DNA of 33,574 nt from DATGIQ01 sp035295665 (lineage in GTDB: Bacteria > Planctomycetota > Planctomycetia > Gemmatales > Gemmataceae), in NCBI GenBank assembly GCA_035295665.1, contig DATGIQ010000404.1, positions 1 through 33,574 on the forward strand. The letters run 5' to 3'. Position 1 is the stretch's first letter; every line of letters starts with the position of its first letter. Under the pieces are notes generated by a model. The model was not told the origin of the DNA. It saw only the letters and a program-made list of their open reading frames with translations, and ran no database searches. Positions 22,748 through 31,900 of this stretch are shown here, piece by piece. The translations under genes were made by a program, and so were the position numbers.

Positions 22748-23188
22748 TCAGGAGGGTAGTTCCGGCGCCGGCTCGATGCCCTTCTCCTGCCGGATCAGCT
22801 GGCGAATCTCCTGGTACAGCCATTCGGCCTCGATGCGGGTGCTCATGGCGGAATCGGGCTTGACGGGGTGCGTCCATACTCTCTCTACCGGGTTCCACCG
22901 GTACTCGGCTTCCTTCAGCAGGTCGATGACGGCCTGACTCGGCTTGTCCTCGGGCCGGCCTTCGCCGAACTTGATGGCCATCTGGCGGTCCTCCTTGCTC
23001 TCGAACAGGCGGACGCCGGCAACCTTGTCCACGGCGATGCCGAAGGGATCGGGAGCGGATGGCCGCTTCTTTTGTCCGACCCTGTCGGCGAAACTCTGGC
23101 CGTCCGGCCTGGCTTCGGCTGCCGGTGGCTGGGCGATAGCCGTAGTGGTTTCCGGTGATTCTTGATCGGGTGTGCGTTTGCGTGACAT
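22748..23188 (-). CDS. Island protein of unknown function, operon leader (146 residues)
   Basis: ATG at 23188 with a perfect AGGAGG seven bases upstream. The first 50 residues are polar and probably disordered (MSRKRTPDQESPETTTAIAQ). The folded part has VRLFESKEDRQMAIKFGEGR, then DLLKEAEYRWNPVERVWTHP, then a C-terminal helix. The 'W-NP-E--WT-P' stretch is reminiscent of unnamed plasmid/island proteins that accompany ParB-like or methylase-helicase genes. The function is unknown. It is the first gene of the methylase-helicase operon, and the palindrome at 23235-23254 lies in its promoter region. Confidence 0.7.
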   Translation of the reverse strand: MSRKRTPDQESPETTTAIAQPPAAEARPDGQSFADRVGQKKRPSAPDPFGIAVDKVAGVRLFESKEDRQMAIKFGEGRPEDKPSQAVIDLLKEAEYRWNPVERVWTHPVKPDSAMSTRIEAEWLYQEIRQLIRQEKGIEPAPELPS

Positions 23189-23234
23189 AAATCCTCCTTG
23201 TGGTTGTGGGGGCCAATCATTAACCCCATTAAGG

Positions 23235-23254
23235 ATATTAACACAAGTTAATAT
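23235..23254 (-). promoter_or_regulatory. Palindromic operator upstream of the methylase-helicase operon
   Basis: ATATTAAC-ACAA-GTTAATAT is a perfect inverted repeat with 8-base arms and a 4-base spacer. It is AT-rich in otherwise GC-rich DNA and centred about 57 bases upstream of the start at 23188. Further half-site-like sequences, ATTAAC and ATTAAG, lie between it and the gene (23218-23233). This is typical of a dimeric repressor site overlapping a promoter. The repressor is not identified; the AlpA-like or ribbon-helix-helix proteins nearby are candidates. Confidence 0.55.
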
Positions 23255-23270
23255 GGCCGCGCAACAGGAA

Positions 23271-23538
23271 TTCTGAGGGTTTCAGCGTGTTGACAGGCAA
23301 AAAGTGAGGATTTCTGCGCTATACAGCGTTGGCAGCCCTGGGGGAGCGGCAGGAATCCTGCTTGTGTTGCCTTGCCTCCTGGGTAGATTCCTGGCTTTGC
23401 GAGGAGGGGTTCGGGCGGTTTGTGCAGGCATGTGCCTCTGGGCGGCCGCCGCCTACGTCGCCCCGAATTTCCGGCGCCGGACCCAACGTGCGGTGACGGA
23501 TGCCGCAGGTTGGGGAGCCGGAAATTCGAGAAGGCGGC
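23271..23538 (-). repeat. Structured repeat element, copy 2 of the C/D pair
   Basis: The first 60 bases align with 522-582 (shared core TTTCTGCG, flanked by AGGGTTTC and GTTG-AGG), and the block GGCCGCCGCC-TCGCCCC is shared before the terminal hairpin. That hairpin is built from CGAATTTCCGGC (23464-23475) with GCCGGAAATTCG (23517-23528), CCCAAC with GTTGGG, and TGCGG with CCGCA. An outer GCCGCCT (23448-23454) pairs with AGGCGGC (23532-23538). Between the two shared blocks this copy has about 100 extra bases. It lies just upstream of the operator and minus-strand operon. Confidence 0.55.
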
Positions 23539-23638
23539 CCATCACGGAAGGGAAGCTTGCTGTACTTGTTGAGCTTTGGTGAGCTGCGGCCGTTCCTTGG
23601 CTCGGCTTCATTGACCGTTGCGGCTATCCGGCGCTACT

Positions 23639-23842
23639 TTAGCTGGTGCGAGGTTGATTCCACAGGTTGTTGATCAACTCCCGGATGTCTTCGGCCCGCC
23701 AAGCGGTGCATCGTGGAGACAGTTTAACCGGCTTGGGATAACGCCCCGATCTGACTCCTTCCCACCAGCACGTCTTGCCGACAGGAATAACGGTCAGCAC
23801 TTGCGGCAAGCGCAGGAACCCGGTTTCTGGAATGTCGTACAT
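23639..23842 (-). CDS. AlpA-family helix-turn-helix regulator/excisionase-like protein
   Basis: 67 residues from ATG 23842, with GGAGAGGAGG ideally placed upstream; a longer frame to 23974 lacks a site. The sequence TGFLRLPQVLTVIPVGKTCW WEGVRSGRYPKPVKLSPRCT AWRAEDIRELI is the classic AlpA/MerR-like winged-helix pattern ('RLxxVL...W...G.FP...LG.R...W...EV..WI'). AlpA-like proteins activate integrase expression or act as excision factors in P4-like islands. It sits between the methylase-helicase operon and the relaxase, not beside the integrase, so it may control transfer genes instead. Confidence 0.85.
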   Translation of the reverse strand: MYDIPETGFLRLPQVLTVIPVGKTCWWEGVRSGRYPKPVKLSPRCTAWRAEDIRELINNLWNQPRTS

Positions 23843-24151
23843 AGCAAAGCCTCCTCTCCCAATCTCTGATACTACCATAGCCGACGTGCAATGTCTCGGA
23901 GAATCGCACTGGGAGCCAGTTTCCGCGTGTGCTGCATCGCAGCCATGTGCCAACTGTCCATTCGGAAATCCCAAGCAGAGCGAAGAAATACATCAACAGA
24001 GTTATGTATGGATCGTCGTGTTAGAGTGGCATTGCGGTCGCGCGGGAGTAGTGTGTGAAGTTGTCGAATCCTCGGAAACCCAGGCTGGCTGCGTGACACA
24101 CAATATAGTTAAGATTTCGTTAAGGATTGTGTGATAGTCTAAAATATAGGC
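23843..24151 (+). other. Candidate origin of transfer and relaxase promoter
   Basis: 309 bases without a gene, directly upstream of the relaxase, the usual place of oriT. CACACAAT (24097-24104) and ATTGTGTG (24126-24133) form a perfect inverted repeat. Inside the gap GTTAAGATT (24108) and GTTAAGGATT (24119) are direct repeats 11 bases apart, one helical turn. GTGTGTGAAG near 24051 gives a further half-site. This resembles the binding array near a nick site, or a repressor operator. TAAAAT-TATAGG just before the ATG could be a -10 region. The nick position cannot be read from sequence alone. Confidence 0.45.
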
Positions 24152-26839
24152 ATGATCCGCATCTCGCAACAGGACAATGCCTCGGCCGCCAAGAGCTACT
24201 ACTCGACGGCGGATTACTACACGGAAGGGCAGGAACTCGTCGGCTGCTGGGGCGGCATGGGCGCGTTCCGCCTCGGGCTAGAAGGGACGGTAGACAAGCT
24301 CTCCTTCGAGCGGCTGTGCGATAACCTTGACCCAAAAACCGGCAAGCCGCTTACCGTTCGCACACGCAGTGAGCGGCGCGTCGGGTGGGATTTCACGTTC
24401 AGCGTCCCGAAGAGCGTATCGCTGCTCTATGCCATGAGCGGCGACCAGGGCATCATGGATGCCTTCCGGGGCGCCGTCGATGAGACGATGCGGGAAATCG
24501 AGAGCGAGGTCAAAACGCGCGTCCGCAAGCGAGGCCAGGACACGGACCGCACCACGGGCAATGGGTTGTGGGCGGAATTCATTCATACGACGGCACGGCC
24601 AATTGACGGCATCCCCGACCCTCAGTTGCACGCGCACGTTTTCGTCTTCAACAGTACATGGGACGAGCAGGAGCAACGCTGGAAAGCCTGTCAGATCGGC
24701 GACATCAAGCGCGACGCCCCGTATTTCCAGGCGGCGTTTCGCGTGCGGCTGGCCAACCGGCTTCAGGATCTGGGCTTCGGGGTGGAACGCAAGCGGGATG
24801 ATTTCGAACTGGCCGGCATACCCAAGGACGTGCTGAAACGCTTTTCTCGACGCACCGCCGTCATCGAGAAGGTGGCAGCGGAGAAAGGCATCACCAATCC
24901 CGACCGGAAGGCGGAACTCGGAGCCGAGACAAGAGAGAAAAAGGCATCTGCCCTGAGCTGGGAAGGCTTACGCAAGGAATGGGACGCACGCCTGACCGAG
25001 AAGGAACGGCAGGCGCTGGCGGCGGTGCACCGGCGCGAACGAGTTGCGCCCAGGCCGGAGCGTGGCGAGGTGGCGGCGGTCAATCACGCCATCGAGCATA
25101 GCTACGTGCGCGAGGCGGTGGTGCCGGAGCGCAAACTCGTGACCGAAGCCTTGAAACGCGGGATAGGCGCGGTGACGGTCGAAGGCGTTGCCAGCGAGAT
25201 GCAGTCACGCCCGCTGATCCGCAGCGCGGTGGAAGGCCGTGCGATGGCGACGACGAAGGAGATGCTGGCCTTGGAAGGCCGGCTGACGGCTATAGCCCGC
25301 GAAGGAAGAGGCCGCTGCCGGCCGCTCGGCGATCCTGAACGGCCATGCGCGCGCAGCAAATTCACCGAAGGCCAAAAGGCCGCCGTTGCCCATGTGCTCG
25401 GCTCGCGCGACCGCGTGATGATTATTCGCGGTGGCGCGGGAACGGGCAAAACGAGCCTCGAACGGGAACTGGGCGAGGCCCTGGCGGAAGCCGGCAAGCC
25501 GGTGGTCGCCCTGGCCCAGTCGGTGAAAGCCAGCCGCGAAGTGCTGCGGCAGGAGGCCGGGTTTGCCAATGCCGACACGGTGGCGATGTTCCTCAAAGAT
25601 CCGAGGATGCAGGCATCAGCCCGCGACGGGTTGATTCTCGTCGATGAGGCCAGCCAGCTGGGCACGCGGGACATGCTCAAGGTGCTCGATGCGGCCGAGG
25701 CAGTGGGGGCACGGGTGTTGCTGGTCGGGGATAAACGCCAGCACCGCTCGGTTTCCGCCGGGGAGCCGCTGAAGCTCTTGGAAGAGGTCTTACCGGTCGC
25801 CGAGGTCACGGAGATCGTTCGGCAGAAGAACGATAACTACAAGAAGGTGGCCAAAGCTTTAAGCGAAGGACGGACCGAGGAAGCATTCAGCGGGCTGGAT
25901 GCGCTGGGATGGATCAGGCAGGTGGCGGACAGCGACCGCTACCGGCAGCTTGCCGACGCTTATTTGGCCGCCGTTTCCGAGAAGAAGAACGGGGAGTATA
26001 AGTCCGCCCTCGTCGTGTCGCCTACGCACGCCGAAGGGGATCGCATTCAGCAGGCCATAAGGGATGGCCTGAAACAGCAGGGCAAGCTTGGCAAGGAGCG
26101 CGTCGTTGACGCCTGGGTTCCGACACACCTCACAGACTCACAAAAGTTGGACATGACGGAGTACGAGCCGGGTTACCTGATACAGTTCCAGCAGAATGCA
26201 AAGGGCTATACCAAGGGCTCCCGGCTGATCGTGGGCGATGAGGCAAAGCCGCCGACCGAGCTGGCGCAGCGGTTCGAGGTGTACCGGCCGGCGCAGCTGG
26301 CCCTGGCCAAGGGCGACCGCATCCGTGTGACCCTTGGCGGCAAGACCAAGGACGGCAAGCATCGCTTGAGCAATGGCTCGCTGTTTACCGTCCAGGGGTT
26401 CAATAAGCGTGGGGACATTGTCGTGGATCACGGTTGGGTGATCGACCGCGATTTTGGGCACCTGACCCACGGCTATGTCCTGACCTCGCACGCCAGCCAG
26501 GGGGATACGGTGGACAAGGTGTTCGTGGCCATTTCGAGCGAGTCCCTGCCCGCGACCAATGAGCGAACGGCGTATGTGGCGCTTACGCGGGGTAAGGAAA
26601 AAGCGGAAATCTACACGGATGATCGCAAGGAATTGCTGAGAGCAATGAGCCGGCCGGACGATCCGCTGTCGGCGACGGAGCTTTCTCAAGCGGCGCCGGG
26701 GAAACCAGCACCGGCGATCGGGATGAAGAAACGCATGGCGTTCGCCCGCGGGTTTGCCGCTCATGGCATGCGGCATAACGCCGTGCCGCCGGCTCCGGTG
26801 AAAGACAGGAATGACAGAGGAATAGACCGCGATGGATGA
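24152..26839 (+). CDS. MobF/TrwC-type conjugative relaxase-helicase
   Basis: 895 residues. The N-terminal relaxase domain (about 1-300) has a tyrosine set KSYYSTADYY (Y16, Y17, Y22, Y23), FTFSVPKSVSLLYA, and the histidine triad in FIHTTARP (H145) and PQLHAHVFVFN (H160, H162). A superfamily 1 helicase follows: Walker A GGAGTGKT (427-434), Walker B LILVDEAS (D498, E499), VGDKRQHRSV, and the C-terminal HGYVLTSHASQG and TNERTAYVALTR motifs. It nicks oriT, binds the 5' end covalently and unwinds the transferred strand. The length matches family members of about 900-1000 residues. ATG at 24152 places the tyrosines correctly at the N-terminus. The ribosome binding site is poor. It overlaps the next gene by 8 bases. 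No coupling protein or type IV secretion genes are present. Confidence 0.95.
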   Translation: MIRISQQDNASAAKSYYSTADYYTEGQELVGCWGGMGAFRLGLEGTVDKLSFERLCDNLDPKTGKPLTVRTRSERRVGWDFTFSVPKSVSLLYAMSGDQGIMDAFRGAVDETMREIESEVKTRVRKRGQDTDRTTGNGLWAEFIHTTARPIDGIPDPQLHAHVFVFNSTWDEQEQRWKACQIGDIKRDAPYFQAAFRVRLANRLQDLGFGVERKRDDFELAGIPKDVLKRFSRRTAVIEKVAAEKGITNPDRKAELGAETREKKASALSWEGLRKEWDARLTEKERQALAAVHRRERVAPRPERGEVAAVNHAIEHSYVREAVVPERKLVTEALKRGIGAVTVEGVASEMQSRPLIRSAVEGRAMATTKEMLALEGRLTAIAREGRGRCRPLGDPERPCARSKFTEGQKAAVAHVLGSRDRVMIIRGGAGTGKTSLERELGEALAEAGKPVVALAQSVKASREVLRQEAGFANADTVAMFLKDPRMQASARDGLILVDEASQLGTRDMLKVLDAAEAVGARVLLVGDKRQHRSVSAGEPLKLLEEVLPVAEVTEIVRQKNDNYKKVAKALSEGRTEEAFSGLDALGWIRQVADSDRYRQLADAYLAAVSEKKNGEYKSALVVSPTHAEGDRIQQAIRDGLKQQGKLGKERVVDAWVPTHLTDSQKLDMTEYEPGYLIQFQQNAKGYTKGSRLIVGDEAKPPTELAQRFEVYRPAQLALAKGDRIRVTLGGKTKDGKHRLSNGSLFTVQGFNKRGDIVVDHGWVIDRDFGHLTHGYVLTSHASQGDTVDKVFVAISSESLPATNERTAYVALTRGKEKAEIYTDDRKELLRAMSRPDDPLSATELSQAAPGKPAPAIGMKKRMAFARGFAAHGMRHNAVPPAPVKDRNDRGIDRDG

Positions 26840-27338
26840 TTCCAACTATGAGGAGCGAATGCAGCGGAATCCTCACCTGGCAGGCTTCGCGGGGATTCTG
26901 CAGAGCAAGGAAGGCGAGGACGCGGAGGCGTCATCGTGTGGGGCGTTTGGCTATCTGCGCGGCATCCGCGACACGGCAGCAGCCGTGGAGTTCCGATTTC
27001 GCGACGGCAACAGTTTCTGGTTCCCATACTCGTGGATGGGAAGCGTCCAGTTCAATCCTTCTGTGGGGTTGCTGCTGAAATTCTCAGGCGACCTGGTCTA
27101 TCTTGTCCTGATCCGGGGCAGCAATCTGGATCGGCCGATTAATGAAGGTGCGATCAATCTCACCCAGGCCGGCCTGCAACGGCACCGTGTGGTGTGGGTC
27201 CGGGAAATGAGCAAAGAAGAGATCCGTCAAGTTGGCGACAACGGGCCGACCATCGACAGCATCGAGGTCGCGGAATTCGATTCGCACGACGCGCTCAGGG
27301 AATGGGTGAAGCAAAAGGCTCCGGCGTTCCTGCGGTGA
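26832..27338 (+). CDS. Relaxase-linked protein of unknown function (168 residues)
   Basis: ATG at 26832 lies inside the end of the relaxase gene (8-base overlap), so the two are translationally coupled. The central part is strand-rich and hydrophobic (AAVEFRFRDGNSFWFPYSWM, then VGLLLKFSGDLVYLVLIRGS), followed by HRVVWVREMSKEEIRQVGD and a C-terminal helix. There is no signal peptide and no clear membrane span. No known family is recognised. Its tight link to the relaxase suggests a function in DNA transfer or establishment. Confidence 0.7.
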   Translation: MDDSNYEERMQRNPHLAGFAGILQSKEGEDAEASSCGAFGYLRGIRDTAAAVEFRFRDGNSFWFPYSWMGSVQFNPSVGLLLKFSGDLVYLVLIRGSNLDRPINEGAINLTQAGLQRHRVVWVREMSKEEIRQVGDNGPTIDSIEVAEFDSHDALREWVKQKAPAFLR

Positions 27339-27764
27339 AAGCATCACAGGAAGCGTCGGTGTCCGGTGACGGTTACCGCACCAGACGCACTGCCCCGAGA
27401 TCCGGCTGCCGTTCGTATCATGCCCAGCGGGCGGCGCATCCCCATCTGGTCCCCTGGAGAAAGCGGCGGCAATGACCACCCCACCCACGCCCCACGCTCG
27501 GACGAACCCAAGGCATGTCACCGCCATACCGCAAGGCCATAGAGAAGAGGCCACCGGCACTTCGGCACTTCGGCAGCCGTCACGACGCGCATTTCCCATC
27601 GATTATCTTGATTGCTCTCACTGTGAGTAGTTCCTGAGCTGAACTGAAGCTCAACCCGAGCGACCCTACGAACCCGGATATTATGTGTGAAACGGACCAC
27701 GAGGCTTTACATTGGCTCCTCCCTGTGATGTACCCAGTTTACCGTACCATTGAGGAAACCCGCT
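27339..27764. other. Intergenic stretch after the relaxase operon
   Basis: No convincing gene is seen in these 426 bases. A 40-codon frame near 27420 lacks support. A short direct repeat (GGCACTTC twice, about 27558-27574) is the only visible structure. Base composition becomes less GC-rich towards its right end, which may mark the right border of the mobilizable part of the island. Confidence 0.4.
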
Positions 27765-28169
27765 GTGCCAAAATGCAAGCCTGCCGAACAACCCCAAGAA
27801 CCCGTGGAAGACACCGCAAAGCAACGCCAATTCGCCCAGCTGGACCTGGCCACAATCAAGCTGAAGCGGATGCAAGAAACCAACGCAATCGCCTTCACGC
27901 ACCGCGACGACTTGGGTCGCATCGAGGACGAACTGAAGAAGTTCAACTACTCCCCCGCCGAATCGGAATACATCCAGGGGCCGAAGGGTGAGAAGGGCAT
28001 TCTGAGCTTTTCCTTCAAAGAAATCGAACGCCAGAACCAGTACATCAATTGCCTGACCGACAATGGGTGGCCTGTCAGCAACGGTGTACGTCCTATGGGT
28101 AGCTGCCGCATACTAACGTCAGCCGACAGTACTTATAGCCCTTCACGGGTTATTCGGATGGGGTTCTAA
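27765..28169 (+). CDS. Hypothetical protein (134 residues)
   Basis: A GTG start at 27765 has GAGG nine bases upstream; a TTG five codons earlier is an alternative. The protein starts MPKCKPAEQPQEPVEDTAKQ, then a long charged helix (FAQLDLATIKLKRMQETNAI), then FTHRDDLGRIEDELKKFNYS and FSFKEIERQNQYINCLTDNG. It looks like a soluble helical protein. No family is recognised. The last 30 or so residues (after VSNGVRPMGSC) look less protein-like, so the true end or a frameshift is uncertain. Confidence 0.45.
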   Translation: MPKCKPAEQPQEPVEDTAKQRQFAQLDLATIKLKRMQETNAIAFTHRDDLGRIEDELKKFNYSPAESEYIQGPKGEKGILSFSFKEIERQNQYINCLTDNGWPVSNGVRPMGSCRILTSADSTYSPSRVIRMGF

Positions 28170-28184
28170 GTGAAATAAGTGAAA

Positions 28185-28700
28185 TCACGAGCATATGTAA
28201 ATTCCGATCCAATAGAGAAGCACCCTGCCGTCGAGTAGTGACACGGGGGGAACTGATGCAGCAACTCCATAATTAAAGTTGTCTCCAGCTCCTCCGCGTG
28301 TGTGACTTCGACCCAGACTGTAAACATCGAACTGCTTACCATCACTTTCATATACGAACGCGTTACCGAAACCGTCTGCTGGCACTTCTTTCTTGGAAAT
28401 CATGGGTATCTCGGGGTAGCTCGCACACAGAGGAGGAGAGGTTGGTGGCTTGAGTAACGCTTTCAGTCCCTGATTGCTATTGGGAAATACACCGCAAGCT
28501 CTTTGATACTGTGCTAATTTGCAATAGTAGTCATTAAGCCGAACCTTAGTAAGGTTTATTCCTGAAATATGGCACCTCGATTCTTCACCATTGAGCAAAC
28601 ATTCATTGTAACCAATCGGCAGTAAGAAGAGAATTCCTATCCACGCCAAAGCCACTACTATAAGCGCTGCGAGATTCTTCTGCGTAAAATGCTGCCTCAT
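28185..28700 (-). CDS. GspG-like type II secretion pseudopilin relative
   Basis: 171 residues. One N-terminal membrane helix (LAALIVVALAWIGILFLLPI) precedes a periplasmic domain with the GspG C-terminal pattern: FPNSNQGLKALLKPP, then VPADGFGNAFVYESDGKQFD VYSLGRSHTRGGAGD, the calcium-loop region. The prepilin-peptidase site (G-F-T-L-x-E) of genuine pseudopilins is missing, so it is probably membrane-anchored and not assembled into a pseudopilus. The AAGGAG box lies almost against the ATG at 28700, which is unusually close. No other secretion genes are nearby. Orphan GspG-like proteins are common in planctomycetes. Confidence 0.7.
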   Translation of the reverse strand: MRQHFTQKNLAALIVVALAWIGILFLLPIGYNECLLNGEESRCHISGINLTKVRLNDYYCKLAQYQRACGVFPNSNQGLKALLKPPTSPPLCASYPEIPMISKKEVPADGFGNAFVYESDGKQFDVYSLGRSHTRGGAGDNFNYGVAASVPPVSLLDGRVLLYWIGIYICS

Positions 28701-28900
28701 CTCCTTTGTCCCTTCTTTAACGTTGCTATTAGATTCGTCTAACTACATGCATTAAGACCTCATTGATAGGGGTGATCCAGGTCATACACTTCAAGGACTG
28801 GTCAATACAACACTATCCCTCTCTGATATCAAGCCCTTTCCAACGTCAAGCTGGGCCTAATTAGCGGTGAACGTCGGGATCGAGCCATTGACGTGCTGTG

Positions 28901-31900
28901 CTACATCCGGAGGGATCGTCCGTGTGATGACTCCAAAAGCTGAAAGAACCTGTCGACGCAGGCGCAATCCGGCTGCCGCTCGTTAGCAACCGCGTCAGCT
29001 TGCCAAAGAGCGCCGCTGCCCGAATTTCCCCACAGGCTGCTGAAGGCCACTTCGTCCCAGGCAAGGAAATGATCGCCTTTATTCAAGCTTCTCCCACGTC
29101 CCGGGGGCGGGGCATTCCCTCCGCTCGTGACAAAGGTCAAACTGTTGGCGTCGTATTGAGGATCGAAGCGCAGCCCATCACCCAGGTCTAGGCCGTTCTC
29201 TACTGCGAAGTCGCCACTGCGCGAACCGAAGCTCAAGATTCGGAATGCATCGTTGAGGTTCGGCAGGAAGCCATTCAGTAAGCTGACATTGAGCGTGCCA
29301 TCCAGCGTGGCGAGGCCGGTGACGACGAGCTGGCTGTAGTCGGTTCCGGCAGTGATGCCGCCAATCTCGATGTTGAGCGTGCCGCGTGCCGTTTGCGTGT
29401 AGTTACCCTGGATGGTGAGGATGCCTATCGGATTGATCTGGCCGGAGTTCACGACATTCCCGATGATCGTGGCCGAACCGGATAGCGTGCCGTCCAGGAT
29501 GTTGACGGTGCCGCCGGCCGCCAAGATCGTCCCAGCCGCCAAGATGGTGTCACCGCTGTTCTGAGTGTAGTCACCGGTGAAGCTGAGCGTCCCGCTCTCC
29601 ACATCAACCGTGCCGCCGTTGTTGGCGAAGGCAATGCCGATGGCAAAGATCGTTGTTCCCGTGCCGGTGATCTTCATCAGGGTGCCGGCATTGTTGAAGG
29701 CCCCGTTGCCGAGGAGGCTTTGATCATTCAGGATGTCGAACAGGCCACTGCTCGAATTGTTGATGACCGCATTGTTCGCGAGGATGAGGTTGCCGCTGTC
29801 GGACCAGATCGTGGTCCCGCCCAGATTCAGAGTCTGCCCGCCGAGCATCTTGTCCGCGGCACCGCTGATCGTGAATATGCTCCCGGCTGCCAAGCTGGTC
29901 GAGCCCGTGCCGCTCATCATGCCGCCGGTCCAGGCGAAGGAATTGGTGATGGTCAAGGCACCGGCAACGGTAAGCACGCCGCTGTCCAGCTCCAGATACG
30001 GGACACTTACCACGTCCGCAACATTGACCGTGGCACCCGCGATCTGAAACAGGCCGGCGCCGCCAAGCGCCGTGCCGGCATCCAGCGTAAACGTGCCCGC
30101 AAGCCAGAGCACCAGTCCTGCCTGGGCAACCGTGAAGCTGCCGCTATTGCTGCCGCCCCCGGCAAGGACCAACATGCCGTTGTACCGCACAATCGCCGAG
30201 CCCATTTGCGTGTACGCACCATTTGCTGAGAAGATGCTGCCGTAGCCGATGATCAGCGTGCCGGCATTCGCGAAGGCGCCGGCGGGGGTAAAGTTGCGGC
30301 CGTCTTGAATGGTGAAGCTGCCGGCGGCTGCATTGCTGGCGAAGTTGGCCAGGGCATCGTTGTTGGCCGAATCCACGATGTGGGCCGCCGGGCCGTCGAG
30401 GACGATATTCGCAGCGTTGATCCGAATGTCGGCGATTGGGAACTGGAAAGTGCCCGTGATCACATAGATGCCGCCGGTCAAGGTCGTGCCGGCGAAATTC
30501 GCAAAGCTCCCTGTTACGGTGAACGTACTGCCGGCGCCGATCACCAGGACACCCACATTGTTGAAGGTCACCGATCCGGCCGTCGCGAAGTTGCGGCCGT
30601 TCTGAATGGTGAAACTGCCCCCGTCAGCATTTGTGGCGAAGTTGGCCAGTGCGTCATTGTTGGCCAGATCCACAATTTGCGAGGTCGGGCTGTCCAGCAC
30701 GATCGTGGCCGCATTCGTTCGGATATCGGCATTGGCAAACTGCAAGGTGCCGGCGATGAAATAGGTGCCGCCCGTTAACGTGAAGTCGGCGAAGTTAGCG
30801 AAGTTTCCCGTCACCGTGAATGAACTGCCGGCACCGATATTCAAGCTGCCCGCGTTCTCGAAGGTCCCGGGCACGGTGAATGTGGTGCCAGCGTCAATCG
30901 TCAAGTTGCCAAGATTGGTGAACGTTACCGACGCGCCCGCCGTGAAATTGCGGCCATTTTGAACCGCAAAGCTGCCGTCGGCCGCATTGACCGTGAAGTT
31001 GGCCAGGGCGTCGTTGTTCGCTTCGTCCACGATCTGAGCAGCCGGACCGTCCAAGACAATTGTCGCCGCGTTGGTGCGGATATCGGCGCCTATGAACATC
31101 AAAGTGCCGCCGATTACATAGGTCCCACCCGTGAGCGTCGATCCGGAGAAATTCGTGAAGGTTCCCGCCAGGTTGAGAGTGGAGGTAACCGGCACATAGA
31201 GCGTTCCGGTCACGGTGTAGGTGCCCGAGATGGTGAACGTGACGCCGGCGCCCACGATCAGGCTTCCCGGATTGACAATCCTCCCATCGATGGAGCCGCT
31301 CCCCAGCAGGTTGAGTGTCCCATACAACAGGAGGGATCCGATACTGGACTGGCTATAGACGCCGGTGGATGTGAACATGCTTCCGGTGTCGATCTCCAGG
31401 GAGCCGGAGTTGCTGAAGGCCCCAGCGGTAGTCAGGTTATTGCCGTTTCGGATAGTGAAGCTGCCGCCGGCCGCGTTGGTGGCGAAGTTGGCCAAGGCGT
31501 TGTTGTACCCCTGGTCCAGGATTTGAGCCGACGGGCCGTCCAGCACGACCGTCGCCGCGTTAGTTACGACGTTGGCGCCTGTGAATTGGAAGGTCCCGCC
31601 GATCAGGTAAGTGCCGCCAGTCAGTGTCGTGCCGGTGAAGTTTGCCAAGGTCCCGGTGACGTTAAACGTACTGCCGGAGCCGACCGTTAATGTCCCGGCA
31701 TTGGTGAAGGCAACGGTCCCAGCGGTAACGAAAGATCCACCGCCCTGAACAGTGAAACTGCCGGTCGCGGAGTTCGTGGCGAAGGGGGCCAAGGCGTTCC
31801 TGTGGGATTCGTCCATGATTCGCGCTGCCGGACCGTCCAGCACAATCATGGCAGCATTGGTGATAATCGCAGCGCTCGGGAATTGCAACGTGCCGGCGAT

